NCBI GenBank assembly: GCA_025455795.1
Contig: JALOLW010000167.1
Coordinates: forward strand, 1 to 8,203
DNA length: 8,203 nt
Direction: 5' to 3'
From: Spirosomataceae bacterium
Lineage (GTDB): Bacteria > Bacteroidota > Bacteroidia > Cytophagales > Spirosomataceae
In this document: positions 1-6,141 of the stretch, one piece after another
Layout: each line of letters begins with the position of its first letter
Numbering within the stretch: position 1 is the first letter of the stretch
Position numbers and translations under genes: made by a program
The notes under the pieces: generated by a model
What the model was told of the DNA's origin: nothing
The model's input: only the letters and a program-made list of their open reading frames with translations
The model's database searches: none

Positions 1-2
1 CT

Positions 3-650
3 ATGTCGCTCACCCTCATTTTGATTATCATTACGGTCGGAGTCAGTTGGTACGCTTGGCAAAACGCTTCGTTGATGGATAAACTCCTCATGAACCCCGT
101 CAAAATCACCAAACACAACGAATACTACCGTTTTCTCACGTCGGGCTTCATTCATGCCGATTTTGGGCATTTGCTCTTCAATATGTTCAGTCTTTACTTT
201 TTTGGGGAAGCGATGGAGTTTTTCCTCCAAAGTATTTTTGGTAGCAACGGACAAATCTATTTTGTGCTGCTTTATTTGTTGGGCATTGTGGCGTCAGACA
301 TTCCGAGCTTTCTGAAAAATCGTACCAATAGTCACTACAACTCGCTCGGTGCTTCGGGGGGAGTGTCGTCGTTGCTGTTTGCCTTCATTTTGTTGGCCCC
401 TCTCCAAAAAGTTTGCCTTTATTTTGCTATCTGTATCCCTGGGTTTTTGTTTGGGGCGTTGTACATGGCGTATTCGGTCTATGAATCTCGTCGCTCCGTG
501 GCCATGGCGCGGCAGTTTGGTATGACGGGCGGTGTCAATCACGACGCGCACTTGTGGGGGGCAGTGTTTGGCGTAGTTTTTATGGCGTTGTTGTTGCCTG
601 CCTCTGTTCCGCATTTTATTGAGCAAATCGCCTCTTGGCGTTTGTTCTGA
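3..650 (+). CDS. Rhomboid family intramembrane serine protease
   Basis: A 215-residue polytopic membrane protein that should cleave transmembrane substrates within the lipid bilayer. The family signature is complete. The TM2 region has H51, H56 and N60 (in HLLFN), matching the HxxxN oxyanion element. The nucleophile is S118 in the GASG motif (116-119). The general base is H183 in an AHxxGxxxG helix (A182 to G190). Hydrophobic segments are visible at about 2-20, 55-78, 84-100, 117-133, 136-156 and 184-200, which fits a six-helix core without extra domains. The ATG at position 3 gives a typical hydrophobic N-terminus, but only two bases lie upstream, so an earlier start cannot be excluded. The stop is 92 bases before the ATG chosen for the next gene. 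The substrate is unknown and no neighbour identifies it. Confidence 0.93.
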   Translation: MSLTLILIIITVGVSWYAWQNASLMDKLLMNPVKITKHNEYYRFLTSGFIHADFGHLLFNMFSLYFFGEAMEFFLQSIFGSNGQIYFVLLYLLGIVASDIPSFLKNRTNSHYNSLGASGGVSSLLFAFILLAPLQKVCLYFAICIPGFLFGALYMAYSVYESRRSVAMARQFGMTGGVNHDAHLWGAVFGVVFMALLLPASVPHFIEQIASWRLF

Positions 651-727
651 TATGATTTTTGAATCTTTTATCCCGATATTCCATGAAATCATCGTTGCAT
701 TATATTCATTCTCTTTTTCTGAATACA

Positions 728-744
728 ATTGGCCAGAGGCCAAT
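728..744. repeat. Perfect short inverted repeat (hairpin) overlapping a candidate start
   Basis: ATTGGCC (728-734), loop AGA, GGCCAAT (738-744) form a perfect 7-bp stem with a 3-base loop. The right arm overlaps the ATG at 743 that is a candidate start of the M28 peptidase. No T-run follows on either strand, so it does not look like a classical intrinsic terminator. It may be a fold that limits access to the start codon, or the edge of an inserted repeat element; both are inferences. Confidence 0.6.
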
Positions 745-2434
745 GAATAGTCGTCACCGCAAGGGCGGCCCCGTCGGTGGAGCCGAGCGACTGCGTGCGC
801 TGATACTACCTACTGTAAACGGTAAACTATTGACTGTAAACGGCCTACTGCTTACTGCTTTCTGCCTACTGATTTCTACCGTTGCAGGAGCCCAAGATAT
901 GTCAAGTCAGTACGCCCAAAGCATCACGCCGCAAGATTTGGAGCGGCACTTGCGTGTGATAGCGCACGATAGTTTGCAAGGGCGAGACACAGGCTCGCCG
1001 GGGCAGAAAAAAGCCGCCGATTACGTGATGAACTATTTCAAGTCGCTTGGTTTACAGCCCATTATCCCTACTTCCGATGGCGTCAAATCCTATTTTCAGC
1101 CGTATTCGTTGTACCAAAAAGCCTGGGGTGAGGTCTATCTCGCCACCGACAAACAACGCTACGCTTGGCAGCAAGATTTCTTTTTGAGTGGTTTGGTCAA
1201 TGTGCTTTCCGAAGAAAAAATCCCCGTGATTTTTGCAGGCTACGGCATTGAATCTGACAAATACGACGATTACAAGGGTTTAGACGTAAAAGACAAGGCC
1301 GTGATTGTGCTGGAAGGCGAACCCAAAAACGCCAACGGTCAGTTTCTCGTGTCGGGCGACGCTACCGCCTCCAAGTGGAGCAACGACGCCACCGCGTGGC
1401 AGCGCAAGGTGATTTTGGCGCGCAACAAAGGCGCAAAGTACGTGCTGATTGTGTCGGATTTGAAAGGGGATGAGTTTCGTCAGCAAGTGGCCAAACGCTC
1501 GGCCATGACGCAGCGGTTCAATCGGCTTTCGATGCGCCCCTACAACGAAAATATCAGTGGCAACGCGGCCTTTACTATTTCTCGTCAAATGGCGTTGGAA
1601 CTGCTCAAAATCAAAGAAAAAGCCCTCGCCAAAGCTGAAAAAAGTACCCTCACAACGGGTAAAACCTGCGCGGGACGATTCAAAGAGCGCACGTTGGCCA
1701 TCAAAGCCGAGCGCAAAGACGACATCGTGAGTACCGAAAACGTGCTTGGGTTTTTGGAAGGCACCGACAAAAAAGACGAAGTGGTGGTCATCACGGCGCA
1801 CTTAGACCATATCGGCATATCGCCCAACGGCGAAATCAACAACGGGGCCGACGACGATGGCTCGGGGACGGTTTCGATTCTCGAATTGGCCGAGGCATTT
1901 GCCAAAGCCAAAGCCGCAGGGCATGGCCCCCGCCGTAGTATTTTGTTTATGACCGTCACGGGTGAAGAAAAGGGGCTGTTTGGCTCAGAATATTACACAT
2001 CAAACCCCGTCATTCCGCTCAAACAGACCGTCTGTAACCTCAATATTGACATGATAGGACGCATAGACGAGGCCCACAAAAACAACGCTCAGTACGTTTA
2101 TTTGATTGGTTCTGATAAACTTTCATCCGAATTGCACGCCATCAGCGAGGATGCCAACACGCGCTATATCAACTACCAACTCGACTACACGTACAACAAT
2201 CCCAGCGACCCCAACCGCTTTTATTACCGCTCTGACCATTACAATTTTGCCAAAAACAAAGTCCCCGTCATTTTTTATTTCACGGGTGTACATGAAGACT
2301 ACCACCGCCCCGGCGACGACGTAGAAAAAATCATGTTTGACAAACAAGCCAAAATCGTGCAGTTGGTGTTTCATACCGCTTGGGAACTCACCAACCGCGA
2401 ACAACGCATCAAAGTAGATAGCAATAAGCCTTAA
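743..2434 (+). CDS. Secreted M28 family zinc metallopeptidase with PA-like insert
   Basis: A 563-residue (numbered from ATG 743) aminopeptidase/carboxypeptidase-like enzyme, predicted to act in the periplasm or outside the cell. The signal sequence has an Arg/Lys-rich n-region, a hydrophobic core at about 35-49 and a likely cleavage AGA|QD after A50. A PA-like region lies at about 160-260. The C-terminal catalytic domain carries the M28 ligands: H353 (AHLDHIG), D371 (GADDDGSG), catalytic E408 and ligand E409 (TGEEKG), D436 (NIDMIGR) and H521 (YHRPGDD). The co-catalytic di-zinc site therefore looks intact. The start is uncertain. The frame is open back to TTG 659, with ATGs at 683, 743 and 899. 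ATG 743 gives a long but plausible 50-residue signal peptide. ATG 899 has AGGAG eight bases upstream but would remove the signal peptide. The sequence before about 872 looks like repeat-derived DNA. The exact peptide substrate cannot be read from the sequence. Confidence 0.9.
   Translation: MNSRHRKGGPVGGAERLRALILPTVNGKLLTVNGLLLTAFCLLISTVAGAQDMSSQYAQSITPQDLERHLRVIAHDSLQGRDTGSPGQKKAADYVMNYFKSLGLQPIIPTSDGVKSYFQPYSLYQKAWGEVYLATDKQRYAWQQDFFLSGLVNVLSEEKIPVIFAGYGIESDKYDDYKGLDVKDKAVIVLEGEPKNANGQFLVSGDATASKWSNDATAWQRKVILARNKGAKYVLIVSDLKGDEFRQQVAKRSAMTQRFNRLSMRPYNENISGNAAFTISRQMALELLKIKEKALAKAEKSTLTTGKTCAGRFKERTLAIKAERKDDIVSTENVLGFLEGTDKKDEVVVITAHLDHIGISPNGEINNGADDDGSGTVSILELAEAFAKAKAAGHGPRRSILFMTVTGEEKGLFGSEYYTSNPVIPLKQTVCNLNIDMIGRIDEAHKNNAQYVYLIGSDKLSSELHAISEDANTRYINYQLDYTYNNPSDPNRFYYRSDHYNFAKNKVPVIFYFTGVHEDYHRPGDDVEKIMFDKQAKIVQLVFHTAWELTNREQRIKVDSNKP
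809..871. repeat. Short-repeat block: two 11-mers and four tandem heptamers, inside CDS
   Basis: ACTGTAAACGG occurs at 812-822 and 833-843 (21-base spacing, in frame, giving TVNG twice). It is followed by four back-to-back heptamers at 844-871: CCTACTG, CTTACTG, CTTTCTG, CCTACTG. A further CCTACTG sits at 809-815. The heptamers encode residues L35 to L43 of the peptidase signal peptide. Simple arrays of this style are more usual between genes in Bacteroidota (general knowledge, not searched here). Because 7 is not a multiple of 3, gain or loss of one unit would shift the frame of any start upstream. Confidence 0.75.
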
Positions 2435-2452
2435 ACATTCAAACTAAAAAAA

Positions 2453-2911
2453 ATGCTTCATTTCGACAATTTGGCGGCGTTTCGGGCGCACGTAGGCCAA
2501 GACCTCGGTACTTCCGAATGGGTCACTATCACCCAAGAAATGGTCAATGATTTTGCCAAAGCCACAGGCGACCACCAGTGGATTCACGTCAATATCGAAA
2601 TGGCGCAGAAATACTCGCCTTTCAAAACCACCATTGCACACGGTTTTTTGACGCTTTCGCTCGCGCCTAAGTTTATGTACGAAATGTACCAAGTGAACAG
2701 TGCCAAAATGGGCCTCAACTACGGCACCAACAAAGTGCGCTTCACCTCGCCCGTGCCTACGGGCAGCCGCGTGCGGATGAAGGCCACCCTCAAAGAAATC
2801 GAAGACCAACAGCCCAACGGTGCAAGAGTGACGGTGGAGGCGGTTTTTGAGCTGGAAGGAAGCCCCAAGCCCGCTTGTGTCGCCGAATTGATTTCACTGA
2901 TATTTGAGTAA
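2453..2911 (+). CDS. MaoC-like (R)-specific enoyl-CoA hydratase / dehydratase
   Basis: A 152-residue single hot-dog-domain protein, the normal length for stand-alone MaoC hydratases, which add water to trans-2-enoyl-CoA to give (R)-3-hydroxyacyl-CoA. The hydratase-2 motif is present: D40 and H45 in ATGDHQWIHVN (catalytic Asp/His), followed by the conserved AHG at 62-64. The later strand with YGTNKVRFTSPVPTGSRVR (90-108) is also typical of the family. No signal peptide is seen, so it should be cytoplasmic. The gene starts 18 bases after the peptidase stop (spacer rich in A). Its stop falls next to or inside the start region of the glycosyltransferase, suggesting co-transcription. Nothing nearby is obviously fatty-acid or PHA related, so its pathway is open; some family members act on other acyl-CoA thioesters. 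Confidence 0.92.
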   Translation: MLHFDNLAAFRAHVGQDLGTSEWVTITQEMVNDFAKATGDHQWIHVNIEMAQKYSPFKTTIAHGFLTLSLAPKFMYEMYQVNSAKMGLNYGTNKVRFTSPVPTGSRVRMKATLKEIEDQQPNGARVTVEAVFELEGSPKPACVAELISLIFE

Positions 2912-2918
2912 GGTTGTT

Positions 2919-4103
2919 TTGAAAAATATTCTCTTCATTAGTCACGATGCCAATCGTGCAGGGGCGCAGATAGTGCTGTTGCAGTTGTTGAAACAATTGA
3001 AACAGCAGCCCGTGTCTATGCACCTTCTGCTGTGCAGCGATGGGTCGTTGGAAGATGATTTTAAAGCCGAACTTCCCCAATCTGTCACGCGATTGCCACG
3101 CTACGGCGACGTGATTTTGGGGCGAACACTGGACAAACTGCTCAAATTCTTAGGGTTTTTTCAATGGGTAGAGCGCGTCGTGATTGAGCGACGACTACGG
3201 CTGTTGAAAAAATTTCTCATGGATAAAAATTTCGACCTCGTGTTTGTCAATTCTATCGCTTCGGCGGCGGTGTATCGGAGGTTAGATTATTTGCCCGTAC
3301 CTATGATTTTGTTTGCGCACGAGTTGGAGATGTCGGTCAAAAAATTCAGTGACCCCGACGACATGGCGCACCTGATGCGTCGTACCAAACACCTGATAGT
3401 GGTGTCGCGGGCGGTAGCGCAGTATTTTGAGAAAACTTACAAGTATCCATCAGCGCAAATTAGCACGTTTCAAATCATAGATACACCGCTGATTTTGAGC
3501 AAAATACAAGACGGGCGCAAGACAGACATCCGCCAAAAAATGGGCTTGCCACCCGATGCGGTGCTGGTAGGGGGCTGCGGCCACGCCGAATGGCGCAAAG
3601 GCAACGACGCATTTATGATGGTAGCGCAGCAGGTGATTCGGTATTTTGCCGACAAACCCGTGTATTTTGTGTGGGTGGGGATGCACCCCGATTCGGAGTT
3701 GTACCAAGTGCAGCGGTTTGACGCCGAGCGGATGGAGATGACCGAGCGCGTCATTCATGTCGGGATTACCTCCGAAGTATTTGATTATTTGAGCCAATTT
3801 GACGTATTTTTGCTCACCTCCCGCGAAGACCCCTACCCGTTGGTGGTGTTGGAGGCGGCATTGGCCGAGCGACCTATCGTGTGCTTTGACAAATCGGGCG
3901 GCGCGCCAGAACTCGTGGAAGAAGATGCGGGTTTTGTAGTACCATATTTGGATATTTATGCCATGAGTCAAAAAATCATCGAACTCATTGAAAACCAAAA
4001 ATTAAGACAAACCCTCGGCCAAAAAGCCAAACAAAAAGTACTGCAACGACACGATACCGATGAGAGCGTGAGAAAAGTGTTGGGTATCATCAATAGACTG
4101 TAA
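2919..4103 (+). CDS. GT4-like (GT-B fold) glycosyltransferase
   Basis: A cytoplasmic-face glycosyltransferase that should move a sugar from a nucleotide-sugar donor to a growing glycan. From TTG 2919 it has 394 residues and begins MKNILFISHDANRAGAQ, a normal GT-B N-terminus with the Gly-rich acceptor/phosphate loop. An in-frame TTG at 2904 would add five residues and overlap the MaoC gene by eight bases. I prefer 2919 because the family usually starts there and TAAGG precedes it by five bases. The C-terminal donor domain shows GHAEWRKG (residues 221-228) and SREDPYPLVVLEAA, which is the EX7E region with Asp in the first position (D304, E312), a common variant. Donor and acceptor cannot be told from sequence. 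The next glycosyltransferase starts three bases after the stop, so the two are almost certainly one transcription unit. Confidence 0.9.
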   Translation: MKNILFISHDANRAGAQIVLLQLLKQLKQQPVSMHLLLCSDGSLEDDFKAELPQSVTRLPRYGDVILGRTLDKLLKFLGFFQWVERVVIERRLRLLKKFLMDKNFDLVFVNSIASAAVYRRLDYLPVPMILFAHELEMSVKKFSDPDDMAHLMRRTKHLIVVSRAVAQYFEKTYKYPSAQISTFQIIDTPLILSKIQDGRKTDIRQKMGLPPDAVLVGGCGHAEWRKGNDAFMMVAQQVIRYFADKPVYFVWVGMHPDSELYQVQRFDAERMEMTERVIHVGITSEVFDYLSQFDVFLLTSREDPYPLVVLEAALAERPIVCFDKSGGAPELVEEDAGFVVPYLDIYAMSQKIIELIENQKLRQTLGQKAKQKVLQRHDTDESVRKVLGIINRL

Positions 4104-4106
4104 ACC

Positions 4107-5081
4107 ATGACTTTAGCTTTTACGCTTTGTTCTATCAATTATTTGGCCCAAGCCCGTACTTTGGGTGACTCGCTCCGCCGCACCAATCCGCACATTCGGT
4201 ACGTGATAGGGCTGGTGGATAGATTGGACAGAGCCCAAGTTCCTGCCGACAAACTGCCTGATTTTGAACTGCTCGAACTTCATAACATCGGTATCAACGG
4301 CCTCGACGCAATGTGTGAGCATTACAACATCACCGAACTCAACACCGCTGTCAAGCCGTATTTTATTCGGTATTTTTTTGAGCAAATTCCGCAAGTCCGA
4401 AATGTGATTTATTTTGACCCTGATATTATTGTTTATCAGCCGCTTACGGGGCTGGAGGCATTGCTCGAAAAACACGATTTTGTGCTGACACCGCACATCA
4501 CCACCCCCATCGAAGACCGCCTCACCCCCAACGAACTCCACCACCTCAACACGGGCGTTTATAACTTGGGTTTTATCGCCTTGCACAAAAGCCCCGAAGC
4601 TACTGCGTTTGTAAAATGGTGGGAAGAGAAGCTGTTTGATGAGTGCAAAATTGACCTTTGCAACGGCCTTTTTGTGGATCAAAATTGGGTCACCTTCGCC
4701 CCCGTGTTTTGGAACAACGTCCACGTCGAGAAACACCCAGGCTGGAATGCTGCCTACTGGAACCTCCACGAGCGGTATTTTACTTTTGAACATAACCAAC
4801 ATCTCGTCAACGAGCAGCCCGTGGTTTTTTTTCATTACAGCGGCTACGACCCCGCCAAACCTGCTGTGATTTCAAAATACCAAGACCGTTTTTCTTTTGA
4901 GCAACGCCCCGATTTGAATCCCTTGTTTGACTATTATCGAGAAGAATTGCTCCGCAACGAAAACGCTTATTATCGGCAATTTCCGTGTCATTACATCAAA
5001 AAAGAACCCGTTTACAAATACCAACGCATCCGTGCCGCACTTACCCAACCGCTGCGGGCTGTTTTGCATTGGCTTGATTAA
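4107..5081 (+). CDS. GT-A glycosyltransferase with GT8-like metal site
   Basis: A 324-residue glycosyltransferase, likely part of surface glycan or lipopolysaccharide synthesis. The N-terminus (FTLCSINYLAQARTLGDSL) is the first GT-A strand and helix. The DxD motif is YFDPD (D104, D106), positioned for Mn2+ and nucleotide-sugar binding. Other conserved-looking blocks are LNTGVYNLGFIAL (148-159), VDQNW (190-194), HPGWNAAYWNLHER (210-223) and FFHYSG (241-246). In GT8 enzymes the His of an HxxG motif supplies the third metal ligand; here that would be H243. No membrane segment or signal peptide is seen. It starts three bases after the GT-B gene and is followed by a diverged homologue at 5174. The family number is an inference from motifs only, and donor and acceptor are unknown. 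Confidence 0.87.
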   Translation: MTLAFTLCSINYLAQARTLGDSLRRTNPHIRYVIGLVDRLDRAQVPADKLPDFELLELHNIGINGLDAMCEHYNITELNTAVKPYFIRYFFEQIPQVRNVIYFDPDIIVYQPLTGLEALLEKHDFVLTPHITTPIEDRLTPNELHHLNTGVYNLGFIALHKSPEATAFVKWWEEKLFDECKIDLCNGLFVDQNWVTFAPVFWNNVHVEKHPGWNAAYWNLHERYFTFEHNQHLVNEQPVVFFHYSGYDPAKPAVISKYQDRFSFEQRPDLNPLFDYYREELLRNENAYYRQFPCHYIKKEPVYKYQRIRAALTQPLRAVLHWLD

Positions 5082-5090
5082 TGGAAGTTA

Positions 5091-5170
5091 AAAGTTATTA
5101 GGTTAGTCGTTATTTTTTGTTTGAATTATGATTAATAACCTGATAACCAATAACTAATAACCAATAACTA
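5091..5170. repeat. A/T-rich inverted and tandem repeat between the two GT-A genes
   Basis: The gap 5082-5173 is almost entirely repeat. A 14-base unit TAACCAATAACTAA is present twice in perfect tandem (5144-5157 and 5158-5171). The left side AGTTATTAGGTTA (5093-5105) is complementary to TAACCAATAACT (5144-5155) with one bulged base, and GTTATT (5109-5114) pairs with AATAAC (5134-5139), so a long weak hairpin can form. It could act as a partial terminator or mRNA stabiliser, or be a member of a dispersed intergenic repeat family. No convincing Bacteroidota promoter (TTTG ... TAnnTTTG) is visible in it. Confidence 0.65.
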
Positions 5171-5173
5171 AAA

Positions 5174-6079
5174 TTGAAGACACTCATATTTACCGTTTGC
5201 CACCAAGACCTGCTTCCTTTTGCCGATGTGCTGAAGGCTTCTCTGCCTGCCGATATACCATTTCGGATTGGGATGGTCGGAAGCAAGCATCCCGACACGG
5301 TGAGCCTGTCGGAAGTCGCGCCTGACGCGGTTTTTGCCCAAGACTACGACCAAAATGCTCTTGTAGCCGCTTCAAAGCCGTTTTTTGCGACGCATTTTTT
5401 GAAAGAAGCCGAGGCCGTCATTTATTTTGATGCTACCGTAAAGGTGTTTGAAAATTTGAATAGTGTCACCGAAACCCTCCAAAACGCTGACATTTTGCTC
5501 ACTCCACGTTTGACGCAGACTTTTGGTCAATCAGAATATGGCGACGAAAAACTGTTCCTCAATTCGGGCATGTACGATGCGGGTTTTTGGGGTTTGCGCC
5601 GCACCGAAAATACCCAACGATTTCTGGAATGGTACCAAGCCCGCCTCGCCGACCGAGCGCATTTTGACCTCTGCCACGGCATGAACCACGACCAGCTTTG
5701 GCTCAACTACGTCCCGATTTTGTTTGACAAGGTGACCGTCGCCAAAAACATCGGCTGGAACGTGGCTTTGCACAACCTGCACGAGCGTGTTCTCACCCCC
5801 ACGCGCATGGGTTGGCAAGTCAATCAGTTGGAGGCGTTGGTGTTTATGAATTTCAAAGAATGTCTTTCCAAAGAATCTGATATTGAAATGCTTATCAAAA
5901 AATCGGGCACAAAAAAGTTGATAGAAAATTATCAAATCCTAATCCCCTCAGCCAATCTTGCCAGTGTATTTTCGTTGCGAAAAGCGATGCAGCCTACTAC
6001 GGTACGGTGGAAACAAACCCTGCGCCAAAATCTTCAATCGGTCATTGATTTTATCGAAACCTTTCCGTTATACCATTGA
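5174..6079 (+). CDS. Divergent GT-A glycosyltransferase homologue, degenerate metal site
   Basis: A 301-residue protein collinear with the preceding GT-A enzyme: FTVCHQDLLPFADVL aligns with its N-terminus, YFDATVKVF with YFDPDIIVY, LNSGMYDAGFWGL with LNTGVYNLGFIAL, HDQLWLNYVP with VDQNWVTFAP, and IGWNVALHNLHER with PGWNAAYWNLHER. The fold and acceptor/donor pocket therefore look kept. Two of three predicted metal ligands do not: the DxD is D86-A87-T88, and the position of the late His is N226 (FMNF against FFHY). It may be a metal-independent transferase, a non-catalytic partner, or an enzyme with altered chemistry. The reading frame is intact and codon use is like its neighbours, which argues against simple decay. 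The start is TTG 5174 (MKTLIFTVC), chosen because the first beta-strand begins immediately and no ATG or GTG fits upstream. Confidence 0.82.
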   Translation: MKTLIFTVCHQDLLPFADVLKASLPADIPFRIGMVGSKHPDTVSLSEVAPDAVFAQDYDQNALVAASKPFFATHFLKEAEAVIYFDATVKVFENLNSVTETLQNADILLTPRLTQTFGQSEYGDEKLFLNSGMYDAGFWGLRRTENTQRFLEWYQARLADRAHFDLCHGMNHDQLWLNYVPILFDKVTVAKNIGWNVALHNLHERVLTPTRMGWQVNQLEALVFMNFKECLSKESDIEMLIKKSGTKKLIENYQILIPSANLASVFSLRKAMQPTTVRWKQTLRQNLQSVIDFIETFPLYH

Positions 6080-6141
6080 TACCCACAACAGGAGAATTGG
6101 AGGGTAGGTGTCTTTGAAATAATAAATAATTTTCGAGACTC

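Noticed and set aside
728..760. Hairpin at 728-744 as an intrinsic terminator for the rhomboid gene
   Set aside because: No T-run follows the stem on the + strand and none on the reverse strand, so only a hairpin is reported.
1280..1801. Antisense open frame (173 codons) inside the M28 peptidase
   Set aside because: The + strand frame carries the full catalytic motif set; the antisense product is low-complexity Phe/Gly/His-rich.
4113..4835. Antisense open frame (240 codons) across the first GT-A gene
   Set aside because: Shadow of a confident + strand gene; no family motif and no plausible start context.
6113..6134. Possible Bacteroidota promoter upstream of the sulfatase (TTTG at 6113, TAATTTTC at 6127)
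   Set aside because: The gap between the two elements is about 10 bases, far shorter than the roughly 20 expected, and the -7 element is imperfect.
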